From Amanita rubescens (Eukaryota; Basidiomycota; Agaricomycetes; Agaricales; Amanitaceae): 51,970 nucleotides of DNA. The notes beneath the pieces were generated by a model. The model worked only from the letters and a program-made list of their open reading frames with translations, did not search any database and was not told where the DNA came from. The stretch covers positions 1 through 51,970 of the forward strand of contig WION01000370.1 of assembly GCA_015039365.1 (NCBI GenBank). Reading direction: 5' to 3'. Both the position numbers and the translations under genes were made by a program. The stretch's first letter is position 1. Every line of letters starts with the position of its first letter. Below are positions 43,607 to 51,970 of the stretch, in pieces.

Positions 43607-46600
43607 ATGTCGGGTATTTTGGAGGAAAATGGTGAGTAGAATGCCTTGCATGGGCTCCCATGACTTTCTTATGTACACAGGCCCTTCGTACGTCGCGGCG
43701 CAATCGGCCGAGGTTATTCTATCGGATGTGCGCCCTATCCGACTCAAAGTCGAGGCCCTGAAGGCTATCAACGTTCTACTCGATGAATTCTTGTTCAATA
43801 TACTCAAGAACGCAAACTCACTCTCTACGGACAGACTGAGAGCAAGTTTGCTCGGGCTGCTGCCTACAAGTCTCGGAAAAGAAGCGCTCTTAGAAGCCGA
43901 GGTGGAACTGAGGGCATATTACGAGCGGATGGGGACGGGTGCCGTTTCAGCTCTCGGCGATGACACGAAGACGTTCAATTTTCAATTTGCCTTTAAGGTG
44001 TGTTCGGCAGTAATTGTGGGGTCCTGTTCTTTAAAGCCGACGACCATCGTACGCCAGTTACTAAGATTGAAATGCGCGGCCTACTCTACGCTGAATGATT
44101 CGGACGAGGATCCAAATACTGAGGCCTGCATCATGGAGAAAATGAGGGACGCTGGTGTTGTGCCTTTCACAGCTGTTCGAATTGCTCCAGCAGCTTTGTA
44201 CCTGACGGCAATTGTGGAGTAAGTACCCTGGCCGGTTGCTACGGTGCGGAAGTCATCTGACATATACATTATAATTGCAGAGCCATGTGCGAGTATGTGG
44301 TTGAGTATGGCCTATCAATCCGGGTAACTGATTAGGATGTGTTAGACATATTTTAAGTAACGTCGCCAAAGTTACAGCAAGAGATAGTAGTCGCACAGAC
44401 GCGACGATCCAAGATCTATATACCGCGTTGTGTGAAGACGAGTCAATATACGGCATGTTCAAGTCTATGAAGGGTTCGTCTTCCGTCCATCCGGTCTTCT
44501 CGTTTTGATTAAACGGATGTTACCATGTTGCAGTATATGAGCAGGTGGGGCAGCTGTCAAGCAAACCTTTCGCACGCAGCGAAAAACAATCCATTTCTCG
44601 CTCTCATCACGATTCCACTGCTACAGCTGCCACCGTGATGTCAGGTTCCAATTCCTCTCGTACGCGTGTATCTTCCGATACTCAATCTGGATCCATTTCT
44701 GGCTCTCGGTCTTCGTTTGATACGTCAAGGGTCATGAAATTGATCAGTAACCGGTCCTCTCATGAGCGTGAAGACTCGCAAGGCACCTATACCCAGCAGG
44801 ATTCGGCGTCACAAAGCAGTAGCCTAAGGCGGAGTACATCCACTCAAGAAGAGAACGAAAAGAACCCATCTTTTGAAGTGTGTCCTTTATAAGTTATTTT
44901 GGATCCTGTCTTATCCTTCATCAGGATACTGCAACACTACAAGAATTTGATGATCTTATGCGGTCTACATCAACTATGAAAGTTTCTCTCACACCAGACA
45001 GGCTAAAGACAATGGAGGTATGTGCCTCTATTTGGTCACAACATAACGTAAAAACCTTAAATGGAATAGGTGTACAAGCAAGAAAAAGATCAAAGGGCGC
45101 AGAAAATGCTAGTCAACAATAAACTAGATGCGGATACGTCTTCCGTAGTCTCCGGCAGCGGCCGACTCTCAGCTCGGCAGGTCGAATCCATTGTCGAGGA
45201 CGAAGAAGAGGGAAACGCTTTTCCGAAACTGCCTCCTGCTTCACGTCATCGTCAGGGCAGCATTACGTCCCCACCAGATGAACCCTCTTTAGCGTCGAAC
45301 CGTAATCGGTCTTTTTCAATGTCAAGCTCAAGTTCCCGCGCTTTTGGCAAAAAGCTTTTGCGTAACACGCCACCTGTCTCTTCGTCCCACATGTTTCACT
45401 CCCCCTCACTGTCCTCAATGCGCGCTCCCAACCAAGCGGTTTCACGCCAGCTTCCTGGCGGGGCGGATATAAATCCGTTCCCCGTTCGAACGCGCAAAGT
45501 CCAACGTCATCGTGAATCACTGGATTTGGACGATGTCATGAATGGCTTAGATGATGACATCCCAAGCTCCGCGAAGCAAACGAAGCCACCCGTCGCAACT
45601 CATACTATACGTTCAGAGCCTGCCAAAAAAGGAGTGTCGCAAAGCACGAGAGATCTCATGGATTTTCTCTCCGAAGGGCCACCAGAAACTCCCAGTATGG
45701 GAAGCAGTTTTGATGGTCCGAGCGCAAGCCCAAAAATGAGTGCAACGGATACCGCAAGGAAGACTCCTGGTCGACTGCAGCGCATGATTTCCAAGTTGAG
45801 CATAGGTGGATCCGATAGGCCAGATGGAAGGGACGGATTACGGACACCTACGAAACCAACGCCGCCTCCAGTTCCATACCTCCCTACGAAACCACCTTCT
45901 ATCGCATCTCTACCTCCATTGGCTAACAAGCCCATACCCCCGCGATACCCCCGGCCTCCCTCACCACCACCTTCCTCACCGTCACAGAGTTCAACTGACG
46001 AGCCCATTGGGACTCGCGCGAAGAAGTCCAGCGGTCAAGATTCATTGGATGCCAGGAGCCTGGATACGCTTTCACTGCAATCTCGTCAGAACAATCAGAA
46101 CCATGTGGCATCACCCGTCGCTCAGAAACGAGATGAGAACGCGTCATCAAATCACGAGATCAACGGACATGTTCCCAAAGCTGCGGAGCAAGAAGGGAAA
46201 TCAATTAACGTTAACCATCACGGTTACAAATCTTCAGATAGGGCGTATCCAATAACTCCTGCGTCTTCATCGCGAGTCTCACCAGCCCACGACCCTGTCT
46301 CGTTGCCACCCCAGACATTGACCCGCTCGCCTTCTTTCAGAAAACCTGTTCCCTCAATCACCCCTCTGGTCTCGCCGCCAACAGAAACAGTACCGCCCGC
46401 AGTTCGTCCCACACCGTCAGGCCCCCTGTCTGGAAGCGATGCCCATGAAATTCATCGTCTGATGTCCCATGCGGGATCTGCAGATGAATGCCGTCTCATC
46501 CTGGATATGTTCCTTGCGAGGGCAGGGATCAGAGTCGAGGGGGCTAAGCCGGTGACAGTGACTTTACCTCCTGGTGGACTATCCCTTAACGATTCTCCGC

Positions 46601-46782
46601 TTGAAAGCACGGTAGTCGAATTATTCCTAGGTGGAGAATCACTTCAAGAGATACCCAGCTCCCCCCGAAGGTTGCGCTTTAAAAGACACAGAAAAGGCTT
46701 TGAACTACGCCCTCATACCGCCGACGGTGCCTTGATTTCTCTACCCCCCGATCCATCGGTCGCCAACACTCCCCTTCTTTAA
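43607..46782 (+). CDS. H2A-like histone-fold protein with long disordered tail
   Basis: I do not know a name for it. The N-terminal 200 residues are well ordered: GPSYVAAQSAEVILSDVRPI, LKVEALKAINVLLDEFLFNI, LGKEALLEAEVELRAYYE, LLRLKCAAYSTLNDSDEDP and then a stretch that aligns by eye to histone H2A helices alpha2-alpha3: APAALYLTAIVEAMCEHILS, NVAKVTARDSSRTDATIQDL, YTALCEDESIYGMF. Tiny exon 1 is 43607-43631. Introns near 44221 and 44292 are out of frame in the raw ORF and rebuild EAMCEHILSN. An open 60-nt segment (43998-44057) is probably also an intron. The remaining 650 residues are Ser/Pro/Arg-rich with a late conserved-looking patch (HRLMSHAGSADECRLILDMF). A chromatin or TAF-like role is inferred from the fold alone. 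Confidence 0.72.
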
Positions 46783-46993
46783 TGTAAATTCGACCTATTT
46801 CGTTATTTTTCTACTTCGATTTATCTATCTATCTTTGGCCTATATATGCCAGTGACTTTTGCTTGGCTTTTTTCGGTTTCCTTCACATTCAGAAAGCTGT
46901 TAATATTTATTAGTTGTTAATATCGATACCAAAAGGTTGATATGCGTCAATCAAGACGGTTATCATAATCCTACGTCGAATATCCTATGGTAT

Positions 46994-49900
46994 TTATTGG
47001 ACCTCCAAAGATACAGCAATACCCATTGCGGCCAGCTCCGCACAGAGATATCTAAATACATAAGGGACGGCAACAACGTCTAAGTCGCCGCCTTTTGAGG
47101 ACTGTCCAAGGATATTTTGAGATGATATTGCAACCCGGATATCAGCTTGTGGTCGTCCAGCCATCTGGCCATTAGCGATGGCCTGCCGTTCTCTCTCCTC
47201 CTGTTCTTCGGAAGCGGCTCGACAGACCCTACAGTATTCGCCGCCCGGTCCGACAGGTTTTAATGAGGAATTCGGTCCGATAGCAACCTCGCCCAAACTT
47301 ATATCTTCATATCCCAGCGAGATAAGGCTACCGCACGTACGGCAGACCCACGCCGTGGAATAATCAGAGCAGTTCATCAACCTATCCTGTAACAGGAACG
47401 CAGTACCATGGGCGATAAGAGCGTCTCGTTCCATCTCCCCAAACCGGATTCCTCCAGCACGTTTCCGTCCCTTGTGATAAGTAGAGTAAACATAGGCATA
47501 CACGAGAAATGTGGTATTATTCACCTTGACAGGTTGTCTTGTCAACTGGTCTACAGGACCTGTTGTTCGGACTTGGAATTTGTCGTTAACCATGTGCCTT
47601 AGTCGCTGATAATAGACCACGCCAAGGTAGATATCCGCTGCAAATTCCTGACCAGTAATGCCAGAATACATGGGCTCGTTGCCATAGTAGTTGTAGCCGG
47701 CGGCTATGAGCTGTTTTCCGAAATAATCGACGGCTGTGTCTTCCTCAGAGAATCTATTGATGACGATGCTGAGCGCCGGACGACACGAATCCAGACAACA
47801 ACTTACTTGAATGGGGTCGCATCCTGAGCCAAGCCGTGCATTGCTCCAGCTTTGCCTGCCATACTCTCGACTAGCATTCCGATTGTCATGCGACTTGGGA
47901 AAGCATGGGGGTTGATGATAACGTCCGGTTGAATCCCGCTTTCACTGAATGGCATATCAACGGCAGGCCATTTTTGCGAGCAGACACCCTTTTGCCCATG
48001 ACGGGACGAGAATTTATCGCCAATGACTGGGGATCGCGGCACTCGGAGGGTGACTTGAACTTTTTGCAGCTCAGTATCCCCGGCATCGCTACCTGGTGGC
48101 AGAATATGAGATCAGGTAGAGGACGAAATATGAGCGATCTTACCCAATAATCTGACTTGGTCAACATACGCGGTCTCGTCACCTTTGTATTTCACGAATC
48201 GCGTCCGACCAACTGTATCATCAATATATGCTGCAAGAATGTCTCCGTTCTTGAGTTTTGTACCGACGAAGGGAAGACCATCCACGTCCACCGTCTCGGA
48301 GCAGGGGTGAGGGTCGTTACCATTCAATTTAACGTCGCGACCGATGCCAAAATGCAAGGAAGGCGCGGAATTAGATCTTGACGCTCCGGGAACATCTTTA
48401 AGGTCGATGGTCTGAGACTTGTAGATGGTGCCATAACCAAAACCGCGCTCATGCGCCGATTTATTCAGGATCATAGCATCTTCCATGTCATATCCCGTAT
48501 AGGAAATGACTGCTACGATAGCGTTCGCTCCGTTTGGGAAAGCATCCATAGCATACGTGCTGTGAAGCGCGGGTCTGACTATGGGACTCTGGCCTGTCTG
48601 CAAGCGGTAGAGCTTGTTATCTGTCCGGTGCTGGAGGGCCGTTGATGGTGTACCCATTGATTGTTTACCCATCTTGAATAGTTTTCAGCTTTTATACGGA
48701 TCTAACATCGTTAAACGTACCTGACATTGATAGATATTTCTTGGGCTCTAATACTCTTTAGTTTGGGTCGCCATATATGAACAGATGAAACATACTTGGT
48801 TGAAATCTGAGAAAGGTGTGAGGTTGGCAAGTATAGAAAGGAAGTTGGTGGGGTCATGTTCCACATGAGTAGACATGTTTGGCTCGACCTCCTCTGGTGT
48901 AATAGCGATATTCATGTACACTTGCTCAAAGGACCCAACTTGATCATCTTTTCCATTTGCCAAGTATTTGACGGGACGCATCATTCTTGCTCTAGAAGAG
49001 AACAAGTACAAGCCAGGATATTGGCCTCCTTCTAGTTCTGGAACTAGCCCTATCTCGAGGTCTGTGGGTATCTGATGCAACCCTTCTGTTTTCCATATCC
49101 GGAGACTTGTTGCAAGGGCTGAGGCCACGGCAGGACGTGCCCAGCCAATGACTCGTCCATCGAGTTGGACACACATGTTTGCTCGCCCGTCGACGTTTGT
49201 TGAGAACGATTGCGTCATTCCATGTGTCATGAGGAGGGCAGGGATGTGTGCGACCGATAAAGGTGTAGTTACGATCCTGCATGTTCTTGAGAGGTGATTG
49301 AGAAGTCCACAGGGTGTACCATCAGGGGTATGTACCGGACATAAGAAACCTGAATGGTGACAACATGAGCAGCGGCTAAGAAAAAGTGTCTAATGTATAC
49401 CCCAAGCTTCGGGCAGCAGCTTTCGCACTGTCGTCGTCTTAAGCTCCGCAAAGAAAGCACCACGATGGATAGATCTGAAGTGACTGATGTAACGCAACCA
49501 GTTTAATTTTTCAGCAACGATGGTAAAACCAGATGCTTGTTGTAGATCAAGCCCAGTAGGCGAAATTAAATTTCCTGTGGCGAGGAAATTTTGCATCCTT
49601 GCCCCGATGTCGAAGTTGACTTTTGATACGGCCTTTGCAAAGTATTTTCCTTGAAGTTCGTTATTATCAGTCGTCGACGTCAGTGAAGAAGACCTACTGT
49701 CGTGGAAATCAACATTTACGCCGTTTCTGACGTCGTTCGCAATGGTGTTACGAACTTGATTGAGCGCTTCTTCCAACCGCTCCTTGACGATCATCCCGTA
49801 TAGGTAGCCTGGTAAAAGCACCTCTTGATGTTGGGGAGAATCCGGATTATCAGCGGAACATGATCCTGAAACGAGGGAGAAAAGTTTTCTCAACATGAAC

Positions 49901-51184
49901 CTAGAACATATTTGAGATTGTCCTGAAGGCACAACGATAGGACCCACAGTAGCATTCTAAACTTATCACGAGGTGCTTCCAAGTGCACAAGAACCATTTT
50001 CTGCAGAAGCCATACGCCCAATGCAGCGTTGGTCCAATCTTCAGGTCTTCCTAGGACAACCCGGAATTTATCTCCCAGATATTCCAGACATTGATCGCCA
50101 GTAAGCAAGGTGAACATTTTAAAACTGCGTAATAGCAACTCCACTCTGTCCGTCAAAAATGTATTTTCGTAGTCTTGCATGATGATACCCTCGAAAATTT
50201 CTTTGTCGGAGGCACCGACGAGAGCTTTGAGAACCAACATGATGGGAATGACATATTCTTGTTTCCTCCAGCTGAATCGCAGCATGGCACTACCATTCGA
50301 CAAATAGTGAAGAGTATTCGTGACGCTTGATTGATCAGGACGCGCACAGCGAATCTGTACAGCATACTGGGTATATGATGGACCACGGTTGGCGAATGAA
50401 GGCCGCAAAAGAGCAATGACGTGATTCCGACGGGGAACGATCAGGTATCGTATTAGACGTTCATTGCCATTGATTATGAAATAGGCCCCAAATTCTTCTG
50501 CCTCCTCATGATGCCGAACAAGCTCGGAAGAGGACATGTTTCGAATATTACATCGCACTGACTATGCAAAGATGTTAAAGGCTGCCATATCACGAAACCA
50601 AGACTTACTCGAACCATGATAGGCAATAAACCACAATCTTTTGGTACTTCATGTATTTGCCCAGCTGGATCAGTCCAGCAAAGTTTGATGGTCATTCGAC
50701 CACGATACGAAGTGAGGCGTTCCCGGGCCTAGTCACACTATGGAGCGTTCATATATTGGGACGGCCTTATGCACGTACTTCTGACGGGAAAACCCTTCGT
50801 TCCCGAGCACTCTTATCCTTGTCTGGCACCATGGGCCTCGCTACTGTTACCTGTTCAATCCATACTGTCATATTACCATCAAACGAAGACCGCCAAGAAT
50901 GAATTTAGCAACTTACTTCTCATCCGGTTCCCCCATCCTTCCCCGTCCGTCGCATCGAAAACGACGCGTTCACCGATGTCTCTTAAGCCAAGCGAAAGCA
51001 GCCCTTTGCCATCGCCGTCTCCTACAGGGAGACCAGAGTCGTCGAAGAGTGCATTGAAGGACTCAATATGAGGAGTAACGAATTGATTCAAGATCTGGTA
51101 TGTAGACCCTTGTTTTTTAGGATTTCTGAACGAGTTTTCGCGTGCAAGGGTATCAAAGGTAGGCGTCTGTGAGCCGTCAGGCAT
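46994..51184 (-). CDS. RPA135: RNA polymerase I second-largest subunit
   Basis: Rpb2-type catalytic subunit of Pol I, which transcribes the 35S rRNA precursor in the nucleolus. Start at 51184 ([20 protein letters not shown]), then [20 protein letters not shown]. The protrusion/lobe carries [20 protein letters not shown] and [13 protein letters not shown]. Pol I-specific sequence: [20 protein letters not shown] and [12 protein letters not shown]. The fork and external domains include [20 protein letters not shown]. The hybrid-binding motif is [20 protein letters not shown] (about 48460-48520). The wall and clamp follow, with [13 protein letters not shown] (about 48000). The C-terminal zinc ribbon is CRTCGSLIS...EYCRVCRA (about 47200-47360), ending [18 protein letters not shown]. 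About ten exons, all GT-AG. Divergent from the nucleoporin. Confidence 0.95.
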
Positions 51185-51311
51185 TTATGATTTTGACGAG
51201 ATGGGAAATGCCTTCTAAATCTGGTGTACAGCCGTGGGAAAAAGCACGTCGGAGGGTGAAATCTTAGACCAGAGGTGAGGCTTGTAAACGCTTGCTTTCA
51301 TATTGTCAACG
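51185..51311. promoter_or_regulatory. Bidirectional promoter region (RPA135 / nucleoporin)
   Basis: Only 127 bases separate the two opposite start codons. No clear TATA box or known operator is visible. Confidence 0.45.
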
Positions 51312-51970
51312 ATGTTTGGAAGCAATATCACGTCCTCTTGGGCGAATCCACAACAAAATCCACAGCAGCAACCCAGCGCCTTTGGTCAGTCTGGTTTTAG
51401 TTCAACAGGTATGCCTTATTCAATCTCCCAACTCTCTGATCTCCTCACACCTCACAGGCTTCGGATCAGGGACAAGTGCCTTTGGCCAGAATCCTCAGCA
51501 GCAACCCGCAGCCAATCCTATGTTTGGAAATCTAGCTGGTGGAACCACTTCTGGCCCAGGAAACACGGGTTTTGGTACGCGTCTCGACTCGCGGAACCCA
51601 AACCCAACTGACTCGACCACTCGTCCAGGTGCCTTCAGCTCCGGTACTTCCACCCAAAACCCTCCAGGATTCGGCGCTTTTGGTGGTGCCAAGCCTGCCA
51701 CAGGGTTTGGCGCATTTGGAGGAGGTGGAAAGCACTTTTGGTGGCGGCACCTTTGGACAACCCAGTACAAGTCAGACAGGCGCGGCTAGCACCAATATGT
51801 TCGGGCAACCTTCGTCCACTCCTAGCGCGTTCGGCTCTGGCGGAGGCATTTTCGGGGCCAAGCCTACGTCCACTTTTGGCTCAACAGCCAGTAAGCGCAT
51901 TATCGTCTCAATCATTTCAACTACTGAGAGGTGGACTATGTTGTAGCTGGCGCGCAACCCACACCTCCTG
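51312..51970 (+). CDS. FG-repeat nucleoporin, N-terminal part (runs off right edge; one frameshift)
   Basis: Nuclear pore permeability-barrier protein of the Nup98/Nup116/Nup100 or related FG class. From ATG 51312 (MFGSNITSSWANPQQNPQQQ) exons give FGQSGFSSTG-FGSGTSAFGQ, NPMFGNLAGG, GNTGFG-AFSSGTSTQNPPGF, AFGGAKPATGFGAFGGG, then in another frame STFGGGTFGQPSTSQTG, NMFGQPSSTPSAFGSGG and KPTSTFGSTA. The frame changes at AAA 51729-51731, where one base too many is present. Introns: after SSTG (GTATGC...CACAG), 51575-51628 (54 nt, open, see findings), and one starting at about 51891 (GTAAGC). No GLFG motif or autoproteolytic domain is in view, so the exact Nup is not decided. Confidence 0.8.

Overview
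This is a gene-dense stretch of nuclear DNA from a filamentous basidiomycete fungus, most likely an Agaricomycete. The evidence is the many 45-65 nt introns (GT...AG with CTNA-type branch sites), genes on both strands with intergenic gaps often below 250 bp, proteins typical of basidiomycetes (a Cdc14/SIN adaptor, COA3, a Sec2-type Rab GEF), and a decayed member of what looks like an Agaricomycete orphan family. I found no prophage, CRISPR, plasmid or bacterial features, and no convincing tRNA or rRNA.

Left part (1-24.5 kb), in order: the 5' half of an Arg/Asp-repeat protein (-, runs off the left edge), a Sec2-like Rab GEF (+), COG3 of the Golgi tethering complex (-), a secreted GH2 beta-mannosidase (+), a GNAT acetyltransferase (-), a NIPA-type magnesium transporter (-), an Ariadne-class RBR ubiquitin ligase (-), succinate-semialdehyde dehydrogenase (+), an FAH-family hydrolase (-), the SIN protein Cdc14 (+), the cytochrome oxidase assembly factor COA3 (-), and a four-TM orphan protein (+).

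Middle (24.5-29.9 kb): a gene-poor island with no intact gene that I can support. It holds at least two clear pseudogenes. One is an orphan-family gene with two frameshifts, two in-frame stops and still-recognisable introns. The other is a TPR co-chaperone-like relic on the opposite strand. There are also minor diverged repeats.

Right part (29.9-52 kb): a Tpa1/OGFOD1-type prolyl hydroxylase (+), a Nop13-like two-RRM nucleolar protein (-), acyl-protein thioesterase 1 (-), the tRNA m1G9 methyltransferase Trm10 (+), an NDUFAF5-like complex I assembly methyltransferase (-), a large disordered three-finger C2H2 protein with internal tandem repeats (+), a protein with an H2A-like histone fold and a long disordered tail (+), RNA polymerase I subunit RPA135 (-), and the start of an FG/GLFG nucleoporin (+, runs off the right edge).

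The genes do not form one pathway. They are independent housekeeping genes in typical fungal head-to-head and tail-to-tail arrangement. The most interesting observations are: the decayed orphan family; the H2A-like histone-fold protein; four introns that are multiples of three with no stop codon, so a simple ORF scan reads straight through them (in TRM10, the C2H2 gene, the histone-fold gene and the nucleoporin); a 6-nt coding first exon and 25-bp start-to-start gap between COG3 and beta-mannosidase; GC-AG introns; and single-base homopolymer frameshifts in two repetitive genes at the window ends. I did not find a convincing multi-gene undescribed system.
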